From CAYJFX01 sp964370315 (GTDB lineage Bacteria > Spirochaetota > Spirochaetia > Treponematales > Treponemataceae), in contig CAYJIS010000010.1 of NCBI GenBank assembly GCA_964370315.1, positions 1 through 49,576 of the forward strand: a DNA stretch of 49,576 bases, read 5' to 3'. Positions 35,195 to 42,772 of the stretch are shown one piece after another. The notes below the pieces were generated by a model. The model was given only the letters and a program-made list of their open reading frames with translations, did not search any database and was not told the origin of the DNA. How positions within the stretch are numbered: the stretch's first letter is position 1; each line of letters starts with the position of its first letter. A program made the position numbers and the translations under genes.

Positions 35195-36400
35195 CTAATA
35201 ACTACCCAGTATTTTTTTTAAACAGTCAACTACATAGGCAACATCTTCATTACTAAGAAGTGTATGTAGTGGAAGTGAAATTTCATTTTGATACTGATTA
35301 TATGCATTAGGATAATTATTAATTTCAAAACCAAGATTCTTATATGCAGTTAATAGAGGAAGTGGCTTGTAATGCACATTAGTAGCAATTCCACTTTTTG
35401 CCATTAAGGCAATAACTTCGTTACGTTTTTCTTCATCTGCTTGTAAAAGCCTCATAAAATACAAGTGTCCACTAGACTCATGTATATCAGAATAGTGTTT
35501 TAGAGTTTCAAGGGGTAAGCCGTCAAGTAAAGATTCGTATAATTGTATAATTTCTTTTCTTCTTGCAAGAATACTCGGATATCGTTCTAGTTGAATAAGA
35601 CCTAAACTAGCCATGATATCAGTCATGTTGCATTTATAGTTTGGTGCGAGTATGTCATATTCCCATGAACCTAAGGTGCTTTTTGCAAGAGCATCTTTAG
35701 ATTGTCCATGTAATGATAATAGCATAAACTGTGTATATATCCACTCATCATCAAAACCTTGAATTGGCCTCCAGGTAAGGGCTCCGCCTTCTGCAGTAGT
35801 AAGATTTTTAACAGCATGAAATGAAAAAGAGGTAAAGTCTGCAACACTACCACTAATGCATCCCTTATACATAGCTCCCATAGAATGAGCAGCATCAGCT
35901 AAAACAACAACTCTACCAATAGCTTTTTGAATTTCATTTTTTGGATTAAAAAGACTTTTCTTTTTATTTACAATATCAAACAAAGAATCATAGTCGCACA
36001 TAACGCCTGCAATATCTACTGGAATAATAGCCTTTGTGCGCTCAGTTATTGCATTTTCTAGAGACGTTTTATCCATAAAAAAGGAATCTTTTTCTGTATC
36101 TACTAATACAATTTTTGCCCCAACGTGATGGATAACACTTGCAGAGGCTGTGTACGTATATGCGCTTGTAATTACCTCATCTCCCTCTCCTATTCCTAGG
36201 AGGTGAAGCGTTAATTCCATGCAAGCAGTTGCAGAGTTTAAGCACACCGCTTTATTTGTATTACAATATTGTGCGATATTTTTTTCAAATTGTTTTGTTT
36301 TTGGCCCTGTTGTAATCCAGCCTGATTTTAAAGTATCAACAACTTCATCTATTTCTCGTTGTGTAATATCAGGTGGTGAAAAGCTAATTGTTTTTTGCAT
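35195..36400 (-). CDS. UDP-4-keto-6-deoxy sugar aminotransferase (PglE/WcfR type)
   Basis: PLP-dependent DegT-family aminotransferase, 401 residues. DITQREIDEVVDTLKSGWIT is the usual opening, LADAAHSMGAMYKG the PLP pocket and K198 in FSFHAVKNLTTAEGG the Schiff-base lysine. It probably aminates C4 of the WbpM product, giving a UDP-4-amino-4,6-dideoxy-HexNAc. No PglD-type acetyltransferase is nearby, so the amino group may stay free, as in the AATGal of Bacteroides zwitterionic polysaccharides. First gene of the long operon, with a strong promoter. C4 regiochemistry is inferred from context. Confidence 0.88.
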   Translation of the reverse strand: MQKTISFSPPDITQREIDEVVDTLKSGWITTGPKTKQFEKNIAQYCNTNKAVCLNSATACMELTLHLLGIGEGDEVITSAYTYTASASVIHHVGAKIVLVDTEKDSFFMDKTSLENAITERTKAIIPVDIAGVMCDYDSLFDIVNKKKSLFNPKNEIQKAIGRVVVLADAAHSMGAMYKGCISGSVADFTSFSFHAVKNLTTAEGGALTWRPIQGFDDEWIYTQFMLLSLHGQSKDALAKSTLGSWEYDILAPNYKCNMTDIMASLGLIQLERYPSILARRKEIIQLYESLLDGLPLETLKHYSDIHESSGHLYFMRLLQADEEKRNEVIALMAKSGIATNVHYKPLPLLTAYKNLGFEINNYPNAYNQYQNEISLPLHTLLSNEDVAYVVDCLKKILGSY

Positions 36401-36416
36401 AATAAATCCTACGGTA

Positions 36417-36445
36417 ACTATAGCATACTATTTACTTAAAGTCAA
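36417..36445 (-). promoter_or_regulatory. main promoter of the polysaccharide operon
   Basis: Minus strand: TTGACT (36445-36440), 17 bases, then TATAGT (36422-36417), preceded by TGC as an extended -10 element. This is among the best promoter matches in the window and probably drives much of the run down to 19678. It is divergent from the outer-membrane gene at 36525. Confidence 0.65.
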
Positions 36446-36490
36446 AACGCAAAATGTAAAAAAGTGAAATATATTTTATAATTAATATAG

Positions 36491-36519
36491 TAGACTTTTA
36501 TATTCTTTTATAGTATAGT
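36491..36519 (+). promoter_or_regulatory. possible leaderless promoter of the outer-membrane gene
   Basis: TAGACT (36491-36496) and TATAGT (36514-36519), 17 bases apart, would start transcription at about 36525-36527, right at the ATG. A second TATAGT lies at 36509-36514, in poorer context. The AAGG before the ATG is only one base away and thus not usefully spaced as a Shine-Dalgarno. Confidence 0.4.
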
Positions 36520-36524
36520 AAGGT

Positions 36525-38072
36525 ATGAAAAAAGCAAACAAGAAATTACTACTTAGTTTTTTTATTGTATTTTTAATCCCTGTATCTATTTTTGCACAAG
36601 GCTATCAGATACAAGATGTTAGCTATGATATTACAGGAAATACACGAGAATATCCTTTAAGCCAAGCAGTAGAAATTGACCAAAAACGAATATTTAATTC
36701 TGTTCAAGATCTAAATACATACATTGCAGATTTACGCGTACAGTTTCAAAATCAAAGAGTATTAGAAAGCTCTGATGTAAGTTACACGTTAGGATCAAGA
36801 ACAAGTGAAAACATAATCCCTGTTTTTGTAACAGTTACTACAGTAGACTCTAATAATTTAATAATTGCACCCTACCCTCGATATGACTCTAACGAAGGTT
36901 TTACATTTAAGGCAGATTCTAAAAATTATAATTTTTTAGGATCTATGCAGACCTTAGATGCAGAGATATTTTATGAATGGGAAATTGAAGACCCTTCTGT
37001 TGCAAACGATGTAGATACGCATACATTTGGAACCCTTGCATCATTTAGTTATCCTTTTGCTATTGGGCCTATCGATTCTTTTTGGAATAATACTCTAGGT
37101 GTATCGTACATTATAGGCGAAAGCACACCAAACTTAGAATATAAAACAGGGTTTTCTGCTCGGTATGATATTACAGACATAATAGCAATTCAGCTTGAAT
37201 TAGAACAAGGTATTCTTTATGATAGAGAATACGACATCTATGGCGACACCTTTTATTTTTCAGAAGAGGTACTTTTGTCAATGCCTATTACCCTAGTAAA
37301 GACTGATAATTATGGAAACATTGTTTGGACTCCTAAAATTTCCTCAGTTTTTTATTGGGACTTAGATGGCATTGACCCTCTTAACGAAGACTTATATGAT
37401 ACAACATTAGACATGGGACATTCATTTTCACTTGGTAGAGTAAACTGGGTTGAAAATTTTAAAGATGGTTTTTCTTTTTCACTATCTCAAACACTTTCGC
37501 TTGAATTAAATGACAGAACCCTCTATACTTCTGGTAGTGTATCAGCTTCTTATTTTAAAGCCTTTGAACACCTCGGAATTAAGTCACAGTTATATGCAGT
37601 AAATATAATCAATACTGACACTGAGCTTGGCGGAAGAATGAGAGGTTTAAGAAATGATTTTGTTGAAACAAATTCGGCCATTGTATTAAATTTTGATTTA
37701 CCAATTAGAGTATGGCGCACTGATTGGGTTGGATATGGCCTTTGGGATTGGACTCAATACTTAGATTTTGAAATGCAAGTCTCACCATTTGTAGATGTAG
37801 CTTTAGGCTATAACCCATTAGCCAATAGCACTTTTAGCATTAAAGATGGCTGGTATGGCTCAGGTATAGAAATTGTGGGCTATCTTGAAGAACTGAGAAG
37901 TGTACAAGGTAGAGTAAGCTTTGGTGTTGATGTTGTAAAATTTGCAGATAAAGTTGGAGACAGAGTAAGCTTTGTTGAATCAGCCGTAGATAGCCTTTTT
38001 AATACAGCGTGGCGATATACTGAAGGCCCTGAATGGTATGAATTAACAATAGGCATCGGATTATTTTACTAA
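36525..38072 (+). CDS. outer-membrane beta-barrel with N-terminal POTRA-like domain
   Basis: 515 residues: signal peptide (MKKANKKLLLSFFIVFLIP, cleavage near IFAQG), then about 95 residues with a beta-alpha-alpha-beta-beta pattern resembling a POTRA domain (YQIQDVSYDITGN, helix around SVQDLNTYIADL, IIPVFVTVTTVDS), then alternating beta-strands. The link NNLIIAPYPRYDSNEGFTF resembles the POTRA-to-barrel junction of Omp85-family proteins. The chain ends in LFY, an aromatic C-terminus typical of BAM-assembled barrels. It may be a small Omp85/TamA-like insertase or a surface export pore; homology could not be tested. It begins the two-gene + unit with the Wzi-like protein. Confidence 0.65.
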   Translation: MKKANKKLLLSFFIVFLIPVSIFAQGYQIQDVSYDITGNTREYPLSQAVEIDQKRIFNSVQDLNTYIADLRVQFQNQRVLESSDVSYTLGSRTSENIIPVFVTVTTVDSNNLIIAPYPRYDSNEGFTFKADSKNYNFLGSMQTLDAEIFYEWEIEDPSVANDVDTHTFGTLASFSYPFAIGPIDSFWNNTLGVSYIIGESTPNLEYKTGFSARYDITDIIAIQLELEQGILYDREYDIYGDTFYFSEEVLLSMPITLVKTDNYGNIVWTPKISSVFYWDLDGIDPLNEDLYDTTLDMGHSFSLGRVNWVENFKDGFSFSLSQTLSLELNDRTLYTSGSVSASYFKAFEHLGIKSQLYAVNIINTDTELGGRMRGLRNDFVETNSAIVLNFDLPIRVWRTDWVGYGLWDWTQYLDFEMQVSPFVDVALGYNPLANSTFSIKDGWYGSGIEIVGYLEELRSVQGRVSFGVDVVKFADKVGDRVSFVESAVDSLFNTAWRYTEGPEWYELTIGIGLFY

Positions 38073-38110
38073 ACAATAATATAAATTACATAACATACTT
38101 AGGAGTAACT

Positions 38111-39910
38111 ATGATAAAAAAAATGCTTTTAGTGATGGTATTAGTATCCACGAGTTTTTTGTTTGCACAACAAAACATATCAGTGCCTTTAGATGATACT
38201 GTATACGATATTCTAGATTATATACAAATTAGAAACTATGTAAAAAGGCTACACTCATCTAAACCCTATACACTCAATCTTATAATAGATACACTCAATG
38301 AATCATTAAACCATCCAAACATGAGTTTAAACGAAAGAGAAATTGTTAATGGTACCATTGAGCGCTTGGCACCGAAAAACCCAACTGAGTTTGAAGAAAA
38401 CGCAGATGTTTGGCAAAGCATTGTAACAATGGCACCTGTTGGAGCCTATCGATATGAGGTAATTGAAAATGATATTCCTATAAACCTTGAAATAGGTGTA
38501 ACTACCGACTTGGATTTAGCATCGAACTTAAATGATCCAAGCATATCTGGTGATATGTGGGTTTATCCATATGTACAAGGCGATTTTGGAAATAATTTTT
38601 CGTATAGAATTAAAGCTGGTGGCGGTTTAATGAAGCACGATTTAAGTGCGTATAAGCCATATACCTTTTATCAAGATTGGCTAGGGTATCAATACCTTAT
38701 AGCCGACCCGGACAACTTTAGCTATCAAGGTGGTAAAGTAGAAGAACTTGCAGGAGGTTTACAATTACAGCCTGAGTTTGGACTAGCCTTTTTTAATAAT
38801 CGAGTAGGTATTAATTTTTCTCGTATTCAGCATGATTGGGGTATTGGGAATGGAAGCTTAGTATTAGCAGAAAATGCACAACCCTTTACCGCAATAGAAA
38901 CATATATTAGACCAGTAGATTTTATTAGCCTTTCATATATTACAGGTGTATTAGAGTTTTATCGAGACAGCACCTTAACTGATTCATCAGAAGATTTTCA
39001 AAATGCATATACAGCATTTATGGGCGAATTATTTATAAAAGATGTAGTATATATGGGTGTACAAAGTACCGCTATCTGGCCAAAGCGATTTGAATTAGGG
39101 TATTTACTTCCTGGAATGATTCCATTTGTAAATCAAAATACACTAGGCGATTACGAAAATGTTCAAATTGGACTATCACTTGGCGCAAACTTACCAGAAT
39201 ATGCTACCTTTTATTACAACCTCTTTATTGACGAAGTTAATGTCACCGTAGATGACTTTTTCCATAAAGACAGAAATATGTATGCTTATCAAACAGGATT
39301 AAATGTTGCCCTACCCAATACGCCTTTTGTAACATTTAATTTTCAATATACTAAGATTGAACCATATATGTATACACACCCAGGAAGGACTAATCCTTGG
39401 TATGGAGACTCAGGAGATGTACTAGAAGAAACAATGAGAATGAATTATGTTAACCATGGTGACCCATTAGGATACTACCTGCAACCTAACTCAGATGAAT
39501 TAAAGATTATTGCTACTGCTATACCATACTGGTTTTTAAAAATTGAAGGTGGATATTCTTTAGTTAGACACGGCGTTGATTATGGATCAGGTAAAGTTGA
39601 TGGAAGTAATATAGACGAGCCACATATTTATAATAAAAACCACCCAGACTATACTGTTGATATAAATACTAAAACTAAGTATTTTTTAACTGATGGTACT
39701 TATGAATGGATACATTCTTTAGGTGCTACAGGAGAGATTGATATGCGTTTTATAAACGATATGCCTCTAAAATTTATCGTTGGATATACATTTTCATTTG
39801 TACACCACACCGAGCCCGATACCCTTAATGAAAGCTTTAAGTCAGTTAATAATAGCGAGTATAAAAACTCCTTTGACAACTACGTAACTTTTTCAGTAAA
39901 ACTTTGGTAA
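38111..39910 (+). CDS. Wzi-like outer-membrane protein
   Basis: 599 residues with signal peptide (MIKKMLLVMVLVSTSFLFAQ), a helical N-terminal part up to about residue 110 and many amphipathic strands ending in FSVKLW, a barrel-type C-terminus. RIQHDWGIGNGSLVLAENAQ with the following PF resembles the conserved block of the capsule-assembly Wzi family, which holds polysaccharide at the outer surface. AGGAG is well placed before the ATG. It is 38 bases after the POTRA-like barrel gene and followed directly by a terminator. Proximity to the glycan operon supports a surface-retention role. A porin-like protein remains possible. Confidence 0.68.
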   Translation: MIKKMLLVMVLVSTSFLFAQQNISVPLDDTVYDILDYIQIRNYVKRLHSSKPYTLNLIIDTLNESLNHPNMSLNEREIVNGTIERLAPKNPTEFEENADVWQSIVTMAPVGAYRYEVIENDIPINLEIGVTTDLDLASNLNDPSISGDMWVYPYVQGDFGNNFSYRIKAGGGLMKHDLSAYKPYTFYQDWLGYQYLIADPDNFSYQGGKVEELAGGLQLQPEFGLAFFNNRVGINFSRIQHDWGIGNGSLVLAENAQPFTAIETYIRPVDFISLSYITGVLEFYRDSTLTDSSEDFQNAYTAFMGELFIKDVVYMGVQSTAIWPKRFELGYLLPGMIPFVNQNTLGDYENVQIGLSLGANLPEYATFYYNLFIDEVNVTVDDFFHKDRNMYAYQTGLNVALPNTPFVTFNFQYTKIEPYMYTHPGRTNPWYGDSGDVLEETMRMNYVNHGDPLGYYLQPNSDELKIIATAIPYWFLKIEGGYSLVRHGVDYGSGKVDGSNIDEPHIYNKNHPDYTVDINTKTKYFLTDGTYEWIHSLGATGEIDMRFINDMPLKFIVGYTFSFVHHTEPDTLNESFKSVNNSEYKNSFDNYVTFSVKLW

Positions 39911-39911
39911 T

Positions 39912-39947
39912 AAAAAAACGGTAATCAATTTGATTACCGTTTTTTTT
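39912..39947. terminator. bidirectional intrinsic terminator
   Basis: CGGTAATCA (39919-39927) and TGATTACCG (39931-39939) form a perfect 9-bp stem with a 3-base loop, flanked by seven A on the left and eight T on the right. It can therefore stop transcripts from both sides: the outer-membrane unit and the convergent V-ATPase-ispG unit. The stop codon of the minus-strand gene (39948-39946) overlaps its T run. Confidence 0.9.
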
Positions 39948-41070
39948 ACAAATTTGCTAATGCATTTTCAGATTGTACACGCCATTGTCTTTGCGGGCAA
40001 TGTGTTGCAAGTGCAGTAAATATACCGCGGGCAAAATCTGCATAACCGCTTTCACTACTAATTAATGCTAATAAATAAAAGCCTTCCCAAACATTTTCAT
40101 CAACGGCCCAATCTCGTATATCAGTAAACATATTTACTTGTGTAAAAAAACTATCCAAAGTTGTATAGGTATAATTAATATCTCTGTCTTTAACAACTTC
40201 ATCAATTCTTGTAAGACTTACCAATGAAAATAATATTGCTACATCAAGGGCTTTTTGAGTTTCGCCTTTTTCATAATAATACTTTGTTAACAAATACCAG
40301 GCATCTATTGCAGGGTAATAATTATCTCTGAATAATAAAAAGAACTTGTCTGCATCCATATCTGATTTTATTGCAGAATTTACTGAATGTAAAAACGGTG
40401 AGCTTTGTCCCTGATTAAAATAGTTTGGATTTTCTACTGCTATAAGTAGTAATACCTCTTCAAGAGCATTATCTTTTGACTGTACATCATATAATTCGGC
40501 CATAGAATATAAAATATCATACTGAACGCCGTCAATATCTAGTAACTCTCTATTCTCATATGCACTTATAAAGAAATTTTCTGCTATTTCTAACTCACCT
40601 TCAATAAAGTAGAGTTTACCTAAAAGAAAATCAGCTTCTGGAAAATTTGAAGCATCTTTAAGATGCGTAACCACATTGTCAATTGAATAATCAAAATACT
40701 CTAAACTATAGTCTGCAAGCACATATTCAAGGATTGATATAACTTCGTAATTTTGTCTGTCTCTAAAATACCAAAGTAATTGCTCTATATCTTTACCAAC
40801 CCTCTGTGCCGAAGGCTTTCTAAGTGCAGTTTCTAGTGTGTAAACAACATAATTACTTTCAGACTGGCGCTTATCTTTAGCATCTTGCGTTAACTTAAAT
40901 GCTTTTGGGTAGTCGTTATCTTCAAATGCAATTTGTGCATCAAGGATAATATTTCGTGATAAATTGTTTGGGTCTGGTCTTACAATTTCTGTTATTTGTG
41001 TAAATGCACTCGTCATAAGTAAAAAAAGGGCAAATATAACAAAATTTCTTTTAATAAAAACATATTTCAC
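39946..41070 (-). CDS. exported TPR-like repeat protein of unknown function
   Basis: 374 residues with an N-terminal hydrophobic signal (KRNFVIFALFLLMTSAFTQ) and then almost wholly helical sequence with TPR-like pairs, e.g. ADFLLGKLYFIEGELEIAENF and AWYLLTKYYYEKGETQKALD. No enzymatic motif is visible, so a periplasmic scaffold or binding protein is likely. The ATG overlaps the ispG stop (ATGA), so it is coupled to ispG translation. Treponemes carry a hypothetical protein after gcpE, and this may be its counterpart; I could not check the match. It ends inside the bidirectional terminator. Confidence 0.75.
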   Translation of the reverse strand: MKYVFIKRNFVIFALFLLMTSAFTQITEIVRPDPNNLSRNIILDAQIAFEDNDYPKAFKLTQDAKDKRQSESNYVVYTLETALRKPSAQRVGKDIEQLLWYFRDRQNYEVISILEYVLADYSLEYFDYSIDNVVTHLKDASNFPEADFLLGKLYFIEGELEIAENFFISAYENRELLDIDGVQYDILYSMAELYDVQSKDNALEEVLLLIAVENPNYFNQGQSSPFLHSVNSAIKSDMDADKFFLLFRDNYYPAIDAWYLLTKYYYEKGETQKALDVAILFSLVSLTRIDEVVKDRDINYTYTTLDSFFTQVNMFTDIRDWAVDENVWEGFYLLALISSESGYADFARGIFTALATHCPQRQWRVQSENALANL

Positions 41071-42188
41071 AGATTGTTTAATTCCTCTATAAATGCATTA
41101 TCGGCATTTTCTATAAGTAAATTAACATCATCATTTTTAATTGTTTTAACAACCTTTCCTTTTTTAAAAATTACACAGCTCGTACTGCTACCGGTAATTC
41201 CTATGTCTGCGTGTTTTGCTTCTCCAGGACCATTAACGCTGCAGCCCATAACTGCAACGGTAATATTCTTGTTTAATGCCATTAATTTAGTTTGCCAACG
41301 GTCTACAAAAGCATGCACATCAAAACCATTTCTACCACAACGCGGGCAAGATACTATATTAACTCCAGTTTTTAATAGACCACATGCACTTAAAATTTCT
41401 CGAGCTGCAATTATTTCGTTTTCTGCACTAGAAGATAAGCTTACTCTTATTGTCGAGCCTATACCCCTTGATAATAAATGTGTAAAGGCTACAGTGCTTT
41501 TCACAATACCACCGATTAATGGTCCTGCTTCGGTTACTCCAACATGCAAGGGTACACTGGGGTGCATAGTATAAAAGGTTTCATTTGCATCAATAGTTTC
41601 TTGTATGCTCGAGGCTTTCATAGAAACAATATAGTTTTGAAAATCAAGTTCACTAAATACTTCAATCTCACGCTCAGCTGTCTTTGCTAATCCTGTTGCC
41701 CTACTCATGTTTCCATTGAGCACATCTTGTTCTATGTCTTTAGGAAAGCTACCGGCATTTACCCCTATTCTTATTGCAACGCCTTTTTCTTTACACGCAT
41801 TTACAACTATAGCAGTTTTTTCCTTACTTCCAATATTGCCAGGGTTTATACGAATTTTTGCTATATTACCTTTTAAACATGCTAGGGCTAGTGTATAATC
41901 AAAATGAATATCTGCTACAAGAGGCATAGTAGTTTGCTCTGCTATCAAGCATAAAGCCTTTGCACTCTGAGCGGTAGGTACTGCAAAACGCAAAACCTCA
42001 CATCCTATTGATTGAAGAGTTTCAATATTCTTTAAAACAGAAAAAAGGCATTGCGTATCAGTTAAAACTGAATCAATACCCTCTTTCCACATTGTTTGTA
42101 TTCTCACTGGGGAACTACCCCCTATTGTGAGCTTTTGAGTTATACCCGAACCACCAATTGTAATTGTTCGGGTACTGTTTTGAGTCAT
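41067..42188 (-). CDS. ispG: 4-hydroxy-3-methylbut-2-enyl-diphosphate synthase
   Basis: Iron-sulfur enzyme of the MEP isoprenoid pathway that converts MEcPP into HMBPP. The [4Fe-4S] ligands are C281 and C284 (SCPRCG) and C316 (MGCSVNGPGEA), with the catalytic E323 beside the third. The 373 residues fit the short bacterial form without the insert of plant enzymes. It implies that undecaprenyl carriers, also needed for the glycans here, come from the MEP route. Starts 14 bases after the atpK stop and is probably on the ATPase transcript. Confidence 0.95.
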   Translation of the reverse strand: MTQNSTRTITIGGSGITQKLTIGGSSPVRIQTMWKEGIDSVLTDTQCLFSVLKNIETLQSIGCEVLRFAVPTAQSAKALCLIAEQTTMPLVADIHFDYTLALACLKGNIAKIRINPGNIGSKEKTAIVVNACKEKGVAIRIGVNAGSFPKDIEQDVLNGNMSRATGLAKTAEREIEVFSELDFQNYIVSMKASSIQETIDANETFYTMHPSVPLHVGVTEAGPLIGGIVKSTVAFTHLLSRGIGSTIRVSLSSSAENEIIAAREILSACGLLKTGVNIVSCPRCGRNGFDVHAFVDRWQTKLMALNKNITVAVMGCSVNGPGEAKHADIGITGSSTSCVIFKKGKVVKTIKNDDVNLLIENADNAFIEELNNL

Positions 42189-42202
42189 AGTATTATTGTT
42201 AA

Positions 42203-42622
42203 TTATACAACAATCAAAGAGAATACCATTGCGAAAAGAGCAACAGTTTCACAAAGACCTACAACCATGATGTATTGTGCAAAACCTTTTCCTGTTTCAC
42301 CAAGCGCATCAGAACCAGCTGCCCCTGCTTTTCCTTGAAAAACTGCAGATGCTGCCATTGCAAGACCTGAAAAAATACCAAGTGCTAAAAGGAACATTCC
42401 ATCTTGTGTTGATGTAACCATGCTTTGCATAAGCAAAAAGCCATAAATTGTTTGAGTAAGAGGTGCACCTGCAAAAACAGTTAAGATAAAAGGAGCAGGT
42501 TTGTTATTCATATAACATCTTTTCCATGCCCCAATTGCTGCCTGACCTGCAGTACCAATCCCAATTGCAGAACCAATAGCTGCAATACCTAAAACACATG
42601 CTGCTCCGAACATACCAATCAT
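42203..42622 (-). CDS. atpK: V-type ATPase subunit K (proteolipid)
   Basis: Membrane rotor subunit that carries ions. The 139 residues form two helical hairpins (four hydrophobic helices), rich in Gly and Ala. The ion-binding glutamate is E125 (GLCETVALF) in the last helix; the second helix of the first hairpin lacks an acid, as in duplicated V-type K subunits. Start supported by AGGAG. A 150-base interval with two hairpins separates it from atpI, which could allow higher expression, needed because the ring has many copies. H+ versus Na+ use cannot be decided with confidence. Confidence 0.93.
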   Translation of the reverse strand: MIGMFGAACVLGIAAIGSAIGIGTAGQAAIGAWKRCYMNNKPAPFILTVFAGAPLTQTIYGFLLMQSMVTSTQDGMFLLALGIFSGLAMAASAVFQGKAGAAGSDALGETGKGFAQYIMVVGLCETVALFAMVFSLIVV

Positions 42623-42647
42623 AATAATCTCCTATCTAATCCAAACT

Positions 42648-42661
42648 CCGCGTATACGCGG
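42648..42661 (-). other. GC-rich palindromic hairpin in the atpK leader
   Basis: CCGCGTATACGCGG is a perfect 14-base palindrome that can form a 5-bp all-GC stem with a TATA loop, 26 bases upstream of the atpK ATG. It is striking in AT-rich DNA. It is not followed by a T run in the minus direction, so it is no ordinary terminator. A stability or processing element is my inference. Confidence 0.55.
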
Positions 42662-42690
42662 TAATTTTAATATTTTTTTCAGTTAGTATT

Positions 42691-42718
42691 AAGTACGTGC
42701 CATAAAAGACACATGCTT
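42691..42718 (-). other. second imperfect hairpin in the atpI-atpK interval
   Basis: AAGTACGTG (42691-42699) and CACATGCTT (42710-42718) can pair over nine positions with one wobble and one mismatch, around a 10-base loop. Together with the palindrome at 42648 it occupies the interval before atpK. No clear promoter is found here. Confidence 0.35.
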
Positions 42719-42772
42719 AGCAATCTCAATACAACGTTTGAAAACTGCTAATGTAGCACTCTAATGCGTACA

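Noticed and set aside
41074..41574. 166-codon open frame opposite ispG
   Set aside because: It is antisense to the conserved iron-sulfur part of ispG and has no recognisable domain. An open frame of this kind follows from the codon use of the real gene.
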